A stretch of DNA of 46,988 nucleotides from NCBI GenBank assembly GCA_964389525.1, contig CAYMEX010000019.1, positions 1 to 46,988 of the forward strand, given 5' to 3'. The translations under genes and the position numbers were made by a program. The notes beneath the pieces are model-generated. The model searched no databases and was not told where the DNA came from. It saw only the letters and a list, made by a program, of their open reading frames with translations. The DNA is from JAFLTL01 sp964389525 (GTDB lineage Bacteria > Bacteroidota > Bacteroidia > Bacteroidales > Muribaculaceae). This document shows positions 17,515-25,992 of this stretch, one piece after another. Numbering within the stretch: the first letter of the stretch is position 1; the number at the start of each line of letters is the position of its first letter.

Positions 17515-17859
17515 ATGCAAAGATTCATTCAGACACTTGATCTTATCGACGACCGTCGCCTCATCGACAGCTATATCGAAGTCCATTCACGCGTGTGGCC
17601 CGAAATCATCAGAGGCATACGCCAGGTAGGCATTACCGACATGGACATCTACATCCTCGGCAACCGCCTTGTCATGGTGCTTCAGATGCCCGACGACATA
17701 GACTTCGACGAGGCTATGACCCGACTCGCCACACTGCCGCGTCAGGCCGAATGGGAGGAATATGTAGGTGAGTTTCAGAAATGCCTCCCGGGGGCTACAT
17801 CGGCCGGCAAGTGGCAGAGGATGACTCAGATTTTTTCGCTTGCCAAAGCAGAGGGCTGA
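17515..17859 (+). CDS. L-rhamnose mutarotase family protein
   Basis: A 114-residue dimeric alpha/beta-barrel protein of the RhaM/DUF718 family, which interconverts alpha and beta anomers of L-rhamnose or L-fucose. Family residues are seen in DLIDDRRLIDSYIEVHSRVWPEIIRGIRQVGITDMDIY (His and Trp of the sugar pocket) and in RLVMVLQMPDDIDFDEAM, ending in the usual EWEEYVGEF block. No rhamnose or fucose catabolic genes are nearby, so the gene stands alone between divergent rsfS and convergent dnaJ. The substrate, rhamnose versus fucose, cannot be told from the sequence. The putative fucosyltransferase at 3820 is too distant to link. Confidence 0.85.
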   Translation: MQRFIQTLDLIDDRRLIDSYIEVHSRVWPEIIRGIRQVGITDMDIYILGNRLVMVLQMPDDIDFDEAMTRLATLPRQAEWEEYVGEFQKCLPGATSAGKWQRMTQIFSLAKAEG

Positions 17860-17879
17860 CCTGAGGCCGGCCCCTCCTG

Positions 17880-19067
17880 TCACGCCTCCTCCTTCTTGTC
17901 GAATATATGGCGGAGCTTGCTGAAAAGCCGGCTCTTGGTCGCTTCAGTGGGCTTTATGTTGGGCTCGTTCTGCAGCGACTCAAATGCAGCCTTCTCCTTG
18001 TCGGTAAGCGACTCAGGCACATACACCATGACATTCACAAGCTCGTCGCCGGTGCCGTAACCCTCGGTCGAAGGCAGTCCTTTTCCGCGTAACCTCAGCA
18101 CCTTGCCGGGCTGTGTGCCAGCAGCGATCTTCAGCCTTGCGCGACCCGAAATCGTCGGCACTTCCACCGATCCGCCCAGAGCGGCCGTAGGTATGTCGAG
18201 CATGAGATTATATATCAGATCGTTTCCGTCGCGTATGAGTTCAGGATGCTTCTGCTCCTCGATCACGACAAGCAGATCGCCGGGGATGCCAGCATGGCGG
18301 GCGGCATTTCCCTTTCCGGGCAGCGACAGAGTCTGTCCGTCCTGCACACCGGCAGGGATATTGAAGCTGACGACATTCTCCTTGCGGGTCACACCCTCGC
18401 CATGACAGTGCTCGCAAGTCGTGGTGATGATGCGTCCCTCGCCGTCACACTCCGGGCAGATCGACTCGCTCTGCATCGCGCCGAACATCGTCTGCTGCGT
18501 CGTGATGACACGGCCCTGTCCGTGACATGTCGGACACGTCTTGAACGCCGTGCCGTCCTTTGCGCCGGTGCCGTTGCAGTATTCACACTTGGTCAGCGTA
18601 GGTATTTTAAGCGTCTTGGTAACACCCTTGGCAATCTCCTCGAGAGTCAGTTTAACCCTGATGCGGATGTCGCCTCCCTTGCGCTGACGCGGACGGCGCG
18701 ACGAACGGCCGCCTGCGGCACCGCCCCACTGGCCGCCGAAATGGCCGCCGAATATGTCGCCGAACTGAGAGAATATATCCTCCATCGAGAAACCGCCGGT
18801 GCTGTAGTATGCGCCACCGTCGCCACCGCCAAATCCCTGCGGACCCATCGAGTGGCCGAACTGGTCATACTTCTTGCGCTTGTCTTCATTGCTGAGCACA
18901 TCATAAGCCTCGGCTGCCTCCTTGAATTTCTCTTCGGCATCCTTGTCACCCGGATTACGGTCGGGGTGATACTTAAGCGCGAGCTTGCGGTAAGCCTTTT
19001 TTATCTCGTCGGCGCTTGCGTCTTTACCGACGCCAAGCACTTCATAGTAATCTCTTTTGTTTGCCAT
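17880..19067 (-). CDS. dnaJ: Chaperone DnaJ
   Basis: Hsp40 co-chaperone that stimulates the DnaK ATPase. It has a J domain (residues 1 to about 70) with HPD at 34-36, then a Gly/Phe-rich linker with GGDGGAYYSTGGF. Four zinc repeats follow (CEYCNGTG, CPTCHGQG, CPECDGEG, CEHCHGEG), then the substrate-binding C-terminal domain (LDIPTAALGGSVEVPT). At 395 residues it is complete. It starts 14 bases after the grpE stop, forming a grpE-dnaJ operon; dnaK is not in the window. Confidence 0.97.
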   Translation of the reverse strand: MANKRDYYEVLGVGKDASADEIKKAYRKLALKYHPDRNPGDKDAEEKFKEAAEAYDVLSNEDKRKKYDQFGHSMGPQGFGGGDGGAYYSTGGFSMEDIFSQFGDIFGGHFGGQWGGAAGGRSSRRPRQRKGGDIRIRVKLTLEEIAKGVTKTLKIPTLTKCEYCNGTGAKDGTAFKTCPTCHGQGRVITTQQTMFGAMQSESICPECDGEGRIITTTCEHCHGEGVTRKENVVSFNIPAGVQDGQTLSLPGKGNAARHAGIPGDLLVVIEEQKHPELIRDGNDLIYNLMLDIPTAALGGSVEVPTISGRARLKIAAGTQPGKVLRLRGKGLPSTEGYGTGDELVNVMVYVPESLTDKEKAAFESLQNEPNIKPTEATKSRLFSKLRHIFDKKEEA

Positions 19068-19081
19068 CTTTCAGAGTGATA

Positions 19082-19720
19082 TTACTGGGCGACCACGACC
19101 TTGGCATGGCGTATCACCTTGCCGTTCATTGTATAACCCTTCACGACAGTGTCGATGATCTTGTTGCGTTTCTCATCGCTGTCGGCGGGGATCATGGCCA
19201 CGGCCTCGTGATTGTCCGGGTCAAAGTCGGCGCCGTTAGTCTCCATCACCTTCACACCGTTCTGCTCAAGATACTTGATAAACTTGTTGTAGATAAGAGT
19301 CATCCCCTCTTTTACCGACTCGGCGTCGGTCGAGTCCTTTACGGCATCAAGACCACGCTCAAAGTCATCGACAATAGGCAGAATGCCCTTCATGGCGTTT
19401 TCAGCACCATTCTTCAGTATCTCCGACTTCTCTTTCATCGTGCGCTTTCTGAAATTGTCGAACTCGGCCATAAGGAAAAGATACTCTTTCTTCTCCTTCT
19501 CGACTTCCTCTTCCTTCTGCTGGAGTAGAGCCTTCAGCGACTCGATCTCGTCGGTGTTGTCATCGGCAGGAACCTCGATTTCCTCCGACGCATCAGGATT
19601 CTCGGCTACGTCGCCGACTGCCACGTCTTCAGGAACTTCCTCGTTTATAAAGTCTTTACGTTCTTTATCGTTATGCTTGCTGTCGTTGAATCGGTTGTTC
19701 TTATTGTGTCCCATAATCAA
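19082..19720 (-). CDS. grpE: Nucleotide exchange factor GrpE
   Basis: Releases ADP from DnaK. An acidic, low-complexity N-terminus (residues 1 to about 60) is followed by a long coiled coil (about 62-105, ESLKALLQQKEEEVEKEKKE). The GrpE core comprises EFDNFRKRTMKE, GILPIVDDFERGLDAV and the C-terminal beta domain EAVAMIPADSDEKRNKIIDTVVKGYTMNGKVIRHAKVVVAQ. At 212 residues it is normal for Bacteroidota. It is first in the grpE-dnaJ pair; no obvious CIRCE-type heat-shock operator is seen upstream. Confidence 0.96.
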   Translation of the reverse strand: MIMGHNKNNRFNDSKHNDKERKDFINEEVPEDVAVGDVAENPDASEEIEVPADDNTDEIESLKALLQQKEEEVEKEKKEYLFLMAEFDNFRKRTMKEKSEILKNGAENAMKGILPIVDDFERGLDAVKDSTDAESVKEGMTLIYNKFIKYLEQNGVKVMETNGADFDPDNHEAVAMIPADSDEKRNKIIDTVVKGYTMNGKVIRHAKVVVAQ

Positions 19721-19825
19721 TTATATTCTTTTTCTATTTCTATCAGCAAAAACATTGCCAATGCGGCCGCCTGGACGCATCTTTTCTACATTTAAAACAA
19801 GAAAATGCGGTACAACGTTCAGTGA

Positions 19826-20659
19826 CTACAGTTTGCCGGAATAAAATTTCCATCTGCCCGACAGCTTTTCAAGATCACGTCTTGCACTGTCAGCCATGTC
19901 ACAGTTCTCAAATATCCCGTAGATAGCCGAGCCGCTTCCGGTCATAGAGGCATAGAGTGCGCCCCCGTCATACAGTGAGCCGGTGATCTCGTCTATCAGC
20001 GCATACTTTCGCGCAAGATGATCCACAAAACCGTTTTTCACCGTTTCTCTCCAGCCACCGATGCTGCCCGACAGACGCTCGGTCAGATGCTGCTGCGGCA
20101 CACATGGCGACACACCTCCATAGGCCTCCCCCGTCGAGATGGAGAAATCAGGCTTAACCACCACAACACCGCGGCCACACAGATCGAGATCCACACGACT
20201 CAGCTTCTCGCCTATACCCTCGGCAAGCATCGGTTCGTTATAGATGAAAAACGGACAGTCGGCCCCAAGCTTCATGGCAAGCCCGGCAAGCTCCTCCCTG
20301 CTCTTACCCAGACCATACATCTCGTTCATGGCAGTGAGCGTGAAGGCAGCGTCAGAGCTTCCCCCGCCCATGCCGGCTCCGTCGGGTATGATCTTGTGCA
20401 GATATATGTCAGAGGCGGGCACGTCGGCCACACCGGCAAGCAGTCTGGCAGCTTTCATCACGAGATTCTTCTCTGCCGGACAGTCGACATGGTTGCCCGT
20501 CACCGTGAGAGTCATCTCTCCGCTCTTCGACGGCACGATCTCAAGTATGTCGCGCCATCCTATAGGATACATCACGGTGCTTATGTCATGATATCCGTCG
20601 GCACGTCGGCGCAATATGTCCAGGCCGATATTGATCTTGGCGTTTGGAAATACGATCAT
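19826..20659 (-). CDS. ispE: 4-diphosphocytidyl-2-C-methyl-D-erythritol kinase
   Basis: GHMP kinase of the non-mevalonate isoprenoid pathway. The 277-residue protein begins MIVFPNAKINIGLDILRRR and has the GHMP ATP loop PDGAGMGGGSSDAAF. MTGSGSAIYGIF is the third conserved motif. The open frame extends 98 codons further upstream, but that part lies antisense-free inside the membrane-protein gene in another frame and has no family similarity. The ATG at 20659 makes a 4-base ATGA overlap with the upstream gene and starts exactly at the family N-terminus. It is the last gene of the panC-to-ispE series. Confidence 0.95.
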   Translation of the reverse strand: MIVFPNAKINIGLDILRRRADGYHDISTVMYPIGWRDILEIVPSKSGEMTLTVTGNHVDCPAEKNLVMKAARLLAGVADVPASDIYLHKIIPDGAGMGGGSSDAAFTLTAMNEMYGLGKSREELAGLAMKLGADCPFFIYNEPMLAEGIGEKLSRVDLDLCGRGVVVVKPDFSISTGEAYGGVSPCVPQQHLTERLSGSIGGWRETVKNGFVDHLARKYALIDEITGSLYDGGALYASMTGSGSAIYGIFENCDMADSARRDLEKLSGRWKFYSGKL

Positions 20660-21696
20660 CTCTTTTTGAACAATGTAGGCAAAAGTAAGAAACCTATGAT
20701 AAGATAGATATAATATGTCAGCAGCCTCCAGAGCAGAGCGACGACCATAACGACTCCACCTGCCCCGATGAGATCGCCGTAATACTCCTTGAAAAGCCAT
20801 TCGCTCACACCGCTGCCGCCGGGAGTGGGACTGAACATCAGAAGCGACCACACCACAAACTGACGTCCGAACACAACCGCCTGATCGGCACCGGGTACAA
20901 AACCCCAGAACAAGGCGTTCACCACAAGATAGCGTCCGGTCCAGCTGACGCAAGTAGCCATAAACGCCTCAAACCACCATTTAAGCCGGTATTTCTTTAT
21001 CGCACGCGACGTGGCGATCATGTTATCGCCTATATTCACAGCATCGGCATGCCACTTGCTGAGCATCTTATATGAGAACAGCCGGTCGAGAAGTTTTCTC
21101 ACAGCTCTCGGTATCACGAATATACCGAGAAAAAGGCCGATGGTCAGTGCTGCTATGATACCGTAGACGATCCAGAAAGCCACCTCCATCCCCCCGTTTA
21201 GCTTGCCCGGACCTATGTCAAAAAGCGAGTGATGCGGTATCGCAAGAGCTATTATCGGACAGAAAATCACAAAAAACAGCTCGTCGAGAAAAAGTATTGT
21301 CATCGTCAGCGTCGTGGCACGCCCGATGTTTATACCCTCCCGTTTCAGAAAAATCATGCTCAGCGCACTGCCACCCACCGACGACGGAGTGATCGCCGAC
21401 GTAAATTCACACATGAACGTCGTGCGCCACGTCGCGCTCCATTTCAGTTCACGCCCCGTGAGACATCTGAAACGCCATGCCATGCCGAAATCGCGCATCC
21501 ACACCGCACCCAGTCCGGCCACAATAGCCGCGATAGTCACAGGCGTGACCTTTATCTCCCTTATGGCGTCGATATTAAACTCGCGGCTGAAAAGCCACAC
21601 GACCACTCCCAGCCCTATTACGACCGGAACAGCGATCTTCAACAGCAGTGCCTTGCTTCCGCCCTTCAGACTTTCAGAATCGGGCGTGGAGTTCAT
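20656..21696 (-). CDS. LPG synthase/AglD-like flippase-domain membrane protein
   Basis: A 346-residue polytopic inner-membrane protein with about eight hydrophobic helices. It belongs to the UPF0104/lysylphosphatidylglycerol-synthase transmembrane family. Typical blocks are TSAITPSSVGGSALSMIFLKREG and FSPTPGGSGVSEWLFKEYYG. It lacks the soluble aminoacyl-transferase domain of true MprF, so a flippase-like or unknown transport role is more likely than lysyl-lipid synthesis. The start overlaps the ThiE-like gene by 23 bases, and the stop overlaps ispE by ATGA. Confidence 0.85.
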   Translation of the reverse strand: MNSTPDSESLKGGSKALLLKIAVPVVIGLGVVVWLFSREFNIDAIREIKVTPVTIAAIVAGLGAVWMRDFGMAWRFRCLTGRELKWSATWRTTFMCEFTSAITPSSVGGSALSMIFLKREGINIGRATTLTMTILFLDELFFVIFCPIIALAIPHHSLFDIGPGKLNGGMEVAFWIVYGIIAALTIGLFLGIFVIPRAVRKLLDRLFSYKMLSKWHADAVNIGDNMIATSRAIKKYRLKWWFEAFMATCVSWTGRYLVVNALFWGFVPGADQAVVFGRQFVVWSLLMFSPTPGGSGVSEWLFKEYYGDLIGAGGVVMVVALLWRLLTYYIYLIIGFLLLPTLFKKR

Positions 21697-22252
21697 CGGT
21701 CAGCGACTTCAGCAACTCTGTCGGAAGTGCTGATTCAAGAGCCTCTCCGGCTGTCAGGACACCGTTGAATCCTGCATCCATAAGACTCATTATTTCCTCT
21801 TTTGTAAACTTTTTTCCCCTTGCCACAAGCGGGACATGACGTTTGCCGCTCTCTTTTGCAAATGCCAGTGCACGGTCCATGCCGTTGCGGTCGACATCAT
21901 ATACGGCATAATCAATGTCGTTTTTCATCAACGACGGAAGTATGTCAGCATCAGAAACCTCTGCACCGACTACGGCATGTGCGCCAAGCTCTTTTCTGAC
22001 ATCGACTGCATTTTTATGGTTTCCGGCGTTGATAAGCACCCCATGAAAGCGCCGGTCATTCGCCAGATCCACATCATCGTCAACGGTGAGAAACACACCC
22101 GATTCGCGGCACAGTTTCTCAATAGAGTCAAGGTCTTCTTTTGGAAGTCCCGACGGGATGTGTATCCAGCTGCATCCTCCGCCAAGTGCTATTTCGGTCT
22201 GCGCTACCGGCTGGTAGCGCAGATCTTTGTCCGATATAAGGAACTGAAGCAT
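21674..22252 (-). CDS. Divergent ThiE-like (thiamine phosphate synthase fold) protein
   Basis: A 192-residue TIM-barrel-like protein whose N-terminus (MLQFLISDKDLRY, then GGGCSWIHIPSG) and mid region (SGVFLTVDDDVDLANDRRFHGVLINAGN) align with ThiE/TenI proteins of Bacteroidales. The expected ThiE signatures are missing. GGCxWIQLRMK has become IHIPSG, VHLGxxD has become VLINAGN, and the TxTK loop that binds substrate is absent. I therefore do not call it a thiamine phosphate synthase. No other thiamine genes or TPP riboswitch are near. It sits 9 bases after folD and overlaps the next gene by 23 bases. Confidence 0.7.
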   Translation of the reverse strand: MLQFLISDKDLRYQPVAQTEIALGGGCSWIHIPSGLPKEDLDSIEKLCRESGVFLTVDDDVDLANDRRFHGVLINAGNHKNAVDVRKELGAHAVVGAEVSDADILPSLMKNDIDYAVYDVDRNGMDRALAFAKESGKRHVPLVARGKKFTKEEIMSLMDAGFNGVLTAGEALESALPTELLKSLTDELHARF

Positions 22253-22261
22253 ATTCTTCCG

Positions 22262-23143
22262 TTATGCCTGGCGGTTTTTTGCTGCCTTCAGCGTGTTCTG
22301 CATCAGCGACACAATTGTCATCGGGCCAACACCACCGGGCACAGGAGTGATAAAACTGCACTTCGGTGCCACATTCTCATAGTCGACATCACCGCGGAGT
22401 CTGAATCCGCTCTTGCGGCTCGCATCAGGCACACGCGTAGTGCCGACGTCAATCACAGCCACGCCATCTTTCACCATGTCGGCCGTGAGGAAACCCGGAA
22501 CACCGAGCGCGGCGACAATGAGGTCAGCCTCGCGGCATATCTCCTTGATATTCTTAGTGCCGCTGTGACACACAGTCACCGTGGCATCGGCGTTGTCACC
22601 CTTCTGCATAAGCATCATGGCCATAGGCTTGCCGACGATATTGCTGCGGCCGAGCACCACGGCCCTTCCGCCCTTCACAGGCACGTTATAGCGGCGCAGA
22701 AGCTCCATGATACCGGCAGGAGTGGCCGGACGAAGCCCCGGCAGACCGATCATCAGCTTGCCTACATTGATCGGGTGAAAACCGTCGACATCCTTTGTCG
22801 GGTCGATAGCCTGAATCACCTTGTCGGCATCGATATGGCGCGGAAGAGGCAGCTGAACGATAAAGCCGTCTACATCGTCATCAAGATTGAGTTTCGCGAT
22901 CTCGTCAAGAAGAGTCTCCTCGGTCACATCAGCCTCATATCTGATAAGCGACGACTTGAAGCCGCACTCCTCGCAGGCGCGTATTTTGGCAGCTACATAC
23001 GTCTCACTGCCGCCGTCATGCCCTACAAGTATGGCGGCGAGATGCGGGCGTTTGCCACCATTACCCACTATTTCTGCAACCTCACGTGCGATCTCCTGCT
23101 TTATCTCAGCAGAAGTCTTTTTTCCGTCGATTATCGTTGGCAT
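22262..23143 (-). CDS. folD: Bifunctional methylenetetrahydrofolate dehydrogenase/cyclohydrolase
   Basis: Interconverts 5,10-methylene-THF and 10-formyl-THF using NADP. Signatures are ETYVAAKIRACEECGF (catalytic Tyr and Lys), GFIVQLPLPRHID, DVDGFHPINVGKL, the Rossmann loop VVLGRSNIVGKPMAMML, and the C-terminal PVPGGVGPMTIVSLMQNTL. At 293 residues it is complete. It lies 32 bases after ffh and 9 bases before the ThiE-like gene, within one transcription unit. Confidence 0.97.
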   Translation of the reverse strand: MPTIIDGKKTSAEIKQEIAREVAEIVGNGGKRPHLAAILVGHDGGSETYVAAKIRACEECGFKSSLIRYEADVTEETLLDEIAKLNLDDDVDGFIVQLPLPRHIDADKVIQAIDPTKDVDGFHPINVGKLMIGLPGLRPATPAGIMELLRRYNVPVKGGRAVVLGRSNIVGKPMAMMLMQKGDNADATVTVCHSGTKNIKEICREADLIVAALGVPGFLTADMVKDGVAVIDVGTTRVPDASRKSGFRLRGDVDYENVAPKCSFITPVPGGVGPMTIVSLMQNTLKAAKNRQA

Positions 23144-23175
23144 ACCTACTTCTTATATGATTTTTCTGTTTCTGT

Positions 23176-24504
23176 TTATCTGCGGCGCATGTTGCGCATC
23201 ATCTGCATCGGGTTCTTCATCGTGGCTGCGACCTTCATCATCTTGCGGGTCTCCTCAAACTGCTTCAGCAGACGGTTCACCTCGGGAAGCGAAGTACCCG
23301 AACCCTTGGCGATGCGCTGGCGGCGGCTCACATTTATGATCTGCGGATTCTCGCGCTCCTTGGCTGTCATCGAGTTGATGATAGCCTCGATACCCTTGAA
23401 TGCGTCGTCATCTATGTCTACATCCTTCAGCATCTTGCCCATACCGGGGATCATGGCGGCGAGATCCTTCAGATTACCCATCTTCTTGATCTGCTGTATC
23501 TGGGCCATGAAATCGTTGAAGTTAAACTGATTCTTGACGATCTTGCGCTGCATCTCACGAGCCTGTTTCTCGTCAAACTGCTGCTGCGCCTTTTCGACAA
23601 GCGACACGATGTCACCCATGCCGAGTATGCGGTCGGCCATACGGTCGGGATGAAACACATCGAGTGCGTCAAGTTTCTCACCCGTACCCACATATTTGAT
23701 CGGCTTGTCGACAACCGTTCTGATCGACAGAGCGGCGCCGCCGCGCGTGTCGCCGTCGAGCTTCGTCAGCACGACGCCGTCAAAATCGAGACGCTGGTTA
23801 AACTCACGCGCCGTGTTCACTGCATCCTGACCGGTCATCGAGTCAACGACAAACAGAGTCTCCTGAGGCTTCACGGCGTTCTTGATACGCTCGATCTCAT
23901 CCATCATCTCCTCGTCAACGGCAAGTCGTCCGGCCGTGTCGATGATCACAAGATCAAGATGATTGGACTTAGCATGCGCTATGCCGTTTTTGGCGATCTC
24001 GACAGGATTCTTGTTGCCCTCCTCTGAGTAGACCGGCACATTTATCTGCTCGGCAAGCACCTTCAGCTGCTCCACGGCGGCCGGACGATACACGTCGCAC
24101 GCCACGAGCAGAGGACGCTTCCCCTTTTCACTTTTCAGCTTCTTGGCGAGTTTACCCGAGAAAGTCGTCTTACCCGATCCCTGCAGACCCGACATGAGTA
24201 TCACCGTCGGGTTACCGCCAAGATTCAGCATCGAGGCCTCACCACCCATCAGGGCGGCAAGCTCGTCCTTGACGATCTTCACCATGAGCTGACCCGGCTG
24301 AAGTGCGTTGATCACATTCTGGCCGAGCGCTTTCTCTTTTACAGTATCGGTAAAAGTTTTTGCGACCTTGAAGTTGACGTCGGCGTCAAGCAGAGCCCTC
24401 CTCACCTCTTTCAGTGTTTCGGCTACGTTGATCTCTGTGATACGGCCCTGTCCCTTCAGGACTTTGAAACTCCGTTCAAGTTTCTCGGTTAAATTCTCAA
24501 ACAT
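23176..24504 (-). CDS. ffh: Signal recognition particle protein Ffh
   Basis: SRP54 GTPase that takes nascent membrane proteins to FtsY. It has an N-domain helical bundle (residues 1 to about 90) and a G domain with P-loop GLQGSGKTTFSGKLAKKL, DTAGRLAVDEEMM and TKLDGDTRGGAALS. A methionine-rich M domain from about residue 300 ends RKMMKVAATMKNPMQMMRN. At 442 residues it is full length with the shortish Bacteroidota tail. It starts 5 bases after panD, so it is probably transcribed with the pantothenate genes. Confidence 0.97.
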   Translation of the reverse strand: MFENLTEKLERSFKVLKGQGRITEINVAETLKEVRRALLDADVNFKVAKTFTDTVKEKALGQNVINALQPGQLMVKIVKDELAALMGGEASMLNLGGNPTVILMSGLQGSGKTTFSGKLAKKLKSEKGKRPLLVACDVYRPAAVEQLKVLAEQINVPVYSEEGNKNPVEIAKNGIAHAKSNHLDLVIIDTAGRLAVDEEMMDEIERIKNAVKPQETLFVVDSMTGQDAVNTAREFNQRLDFDGVVLTKLDGDTRGGAALSIRTVVDKPIKYVGTGEKLDALDVFHPDRMADRILGMGDIVSLVEKAQQQFDEKQAREMQRKIVKNQFNFNDFMAQIQQIKKMGNLKDLAAMIPGMGKMLKDVDIDDDAFKGIEAIINSMTAKERENPQIINVSRRQRIAKGSGTSLPEVNRLLKQFEETRKMMKVAATMKNPMQMMRNMRRR

Positions 24505-24509
24505 CGCTG

Positions 24510-24860
24510 TTATTTAAGACGGTTTGTTGCTGTGTCGGGGAAAATGACTTTCGGTTCCCAGGTTTTCGCTTCCTCCGGAGTAAGCAGCACATAGCTCAGG
24601 ATGATAACGATATCTCCGCGCTGCACCTTGCGGGCAGCCGCGCCGTTCAGACATATCGTGCCGCTGCCTCGTTCTCCGGCAATTGTGTATGTGTCAAAGC
24701 GCTCGCCATTGTTGTTGTTCACAATGTAGACACGCTCTCCCGGCAGTATGCCTGCCGCATCCATCAGATCGGCGTCGATGGTGATGCTGCCGATGTAATC
24801 CAGACATGCGTCTGTCACCGTCACGCGGTGAATCTTCGATTTTAGCAATTGAATCTGCAT
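24510..24860 (-). CDS. panD: Aspartate 1-decarboxylase proenzyme
   Basis: Makes beta-alanine from aspartate for pantothenate. It is synthesised as a proenzyme that cuts itself between G24 and S25 (DYIGSITID), generating the pyruvoyl group. VNNNNGERFDTYTI and NGAAARKVQRGDIVIILSY match the family. At 116 residues it is complete. It sits 72 bases after panC, separated by a GC-rich hairpin, and 5 bases before ffh. Confidence 0.96.
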   Translation of the reverse strand: MQIQLLKSKIHRVTVTDACLDYIGSITIDADLMDAAGILPGERVYIVNNNNGERFDTYTIAGERGSGTICLNGAAARKVQRGDIVIILSYVLLTPEEAKTWEPKVIFPDTATNRLK

Positions 24861-24890
24861 GGCAGATGCACTGTTTTGTTATTCCGATAC

Positions 24891-24920
24891 CTGCAGCCGG
24901 CCGGTTATGGCCGCCTGCAG
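24891..24920. repeat. GC-rich hairpin between panC and panD
   Basis: CTGCAG (24891-24896) and CTGCAG (24915-24920) plus inner GGCC/GGCC pairs form a 10-pair stem with a 2-base mismatch and a short loop. There is no T-run on the minus strand, so it is not a typical terminator; it could be a partial attenuator or an mRNA-processing or stability structure. Confidence 0.5.
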
Positions 24921-24932
24921 AGTAGAAAAATC

Positions 24933-25796
24933 TTATTTGTTAGTGTACTTGATATTATCGATAAGCCTTACATCGCCGCAGTAAACAGTCACACAGCCCA
25001 CTGCGACCGCGCCCGACGCCTTGTCGACATCACTCCAGTTCTTGATCGGCTGCATCGACAGCGAGTCCACGATCTCGTAATACTCGGTCTCAAGCCACTC
25101 ATTACCGTCGATAGCCTTCACGACTTTCTCCTTCACTTCGTCGGGTGTGCACTCGTTTGCCCATTCAAGGCTCTGCGTCAGCACCTCATGGATTTTCGGA
25201 GCGACACGGCGCTGCTCAGGTGTAAGTCTCACATTGCGGCTGCTCATAGCCAGACCGTCATCATGGCGGCAGATCGGACAGTCGACAATTTCCATGTCAA
25301 AACCCTCGAGCTTAGCCATCTTTCTGATCACAGCGATCTGCTGGAAGTCCTTTTCACCGAAATAGGCACGGTCAGGAGTCACCCAGCCGAAAAGCTTGCT
25401 CACAATCTGGGCGACACCGTTGAAATGGCCGGGACGCATTTTCCCTTCCATTACTTCGGCCACGCTGCCGAGATCAAAGATCCTCGTGTCAGGTTCGGGA
25501 TAAACCTCCTCTACACTCGGCATGAAAGCGGCATCGACGCCGGCACCCTCAAGGAGAGCGGCATCGGCATCCTCTGTACGCGGGTAAGTTTTCAGATCCT
25601 GCGCATTGTTGAATTGTGTAGGATTCACAAACACACTTGCTACGACCACATCATTCTCTTTTCTTGCCCTGTCGACAAGCGACATGTGGCCGGCGTGAAG
25701 CGCACCCATAGTCGGCACAAGCCCGACGCTTTTGCCGGCGCCATGAGCCTCTGCGACATAATTGCGCAAATCACATACGGTTCTGATAATCTTCAT
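24933..25796 (-). CDS. panC: Pantothenate synthetase
   Basis: Joins pantoate and beta-alanine with ATP. The nucleotidyl-transferase signature PTMGALHAGHMSL (residues 28-40; HxGH 34-37) and VVASVFVNPTQFN are present. YFGEKDFQQIAVIRKM and AMSSRNVRLTPEQR (KMSKS-like) complete the active site. At 287 residues it is complete. It heads a minus-strand series panC-panD-ffh-folD with a promoter just upstream; panB is not in the window. Confidence 0.97.
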   Translation of the reverse strand: MKIIRTVCDLRNYVAEAHGAGKSVGLVPTMGALHAGHMSLVDRARKENDVVVASVFVNPTQFNNAQDLKTYPRTEDADAALLEGAGVDAAFMPSVEEVYPEPDTRIFDLGSVAEVMEGKMRPGHFNGVAQIVSKLFGWVTPDRAYFGEKDFQQIAVIRKMAKLEGFDMEIVDCPICRHDDGLAMSSRNVRLTPEQRRVAPKIHEVLTQSLEWANECTPDEVKEKVVKAIDGNEWLETEYYEIVDSLSMQPIKNWSDVDKASGAVAVGCVTVYCGDVRLIDNIKYTNK

Positions 25797-25837
25797 CGTT
25801 CTTCTACAGATAGCCCTATAGGCATCCTATCAGTTGA

Positions 25838-25868
25838 CAAATTTAATAAAAAAGACACTGAGTACAAT
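25838..25868 (-). promoter_or_regulatory. Predicted promoter of panC
   Basis: On the minus strand TAAATTTG (25845-25838) fits TAnnTTTG. ATTG, one base off the -33 TTTG, lies exactly 19 bases upstream (25868-25865). The start codon is about 40 bases downstream. Confidence 0.55.
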
Positions 25869-25914
25869 GGCGTAAATGGCCACTTGCAGCGGTCTTTCTA
25901 CGTTATGTTAAAGC

Positions 25915-25964
25915 CAAAGGGGATGACACACCGCGAAAAAACGCCATATGCTCATCCCCCTTTG
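25915..25964 (-). terminator. Probable terminator of the LOTUS/DUF3825 gene
   Basis: CAAAGGGGATGA (25915-25926) pairs with 25952-25964 with a single bulged C. It is 29 bases past the stop on the minus strand. The following minus-strand sequence GCTTTAAC is only weakly U-rich, so termination is likely but not certain. Confidence 0.5.
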
Positions 25965-25992
25965 CATACCTTTTCAGAGTAAGCCGTCAGGT

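Noticed and set aside
20660..20953. Upstream extension of the ispE frame by 98 codons
   Set aside because: It overlaps the membrane-protein gene in another frame and has no GHMP-kinase similarity; ispE proteins start at the AKINIGL region.
21836..23530. 564-codon open frame on the plus strand across folD and ffh
   Set aside because: It lies exactly antisense to two clear housekeeping genes; the translation has no family similarity and reflects the codon composition of the real genes.
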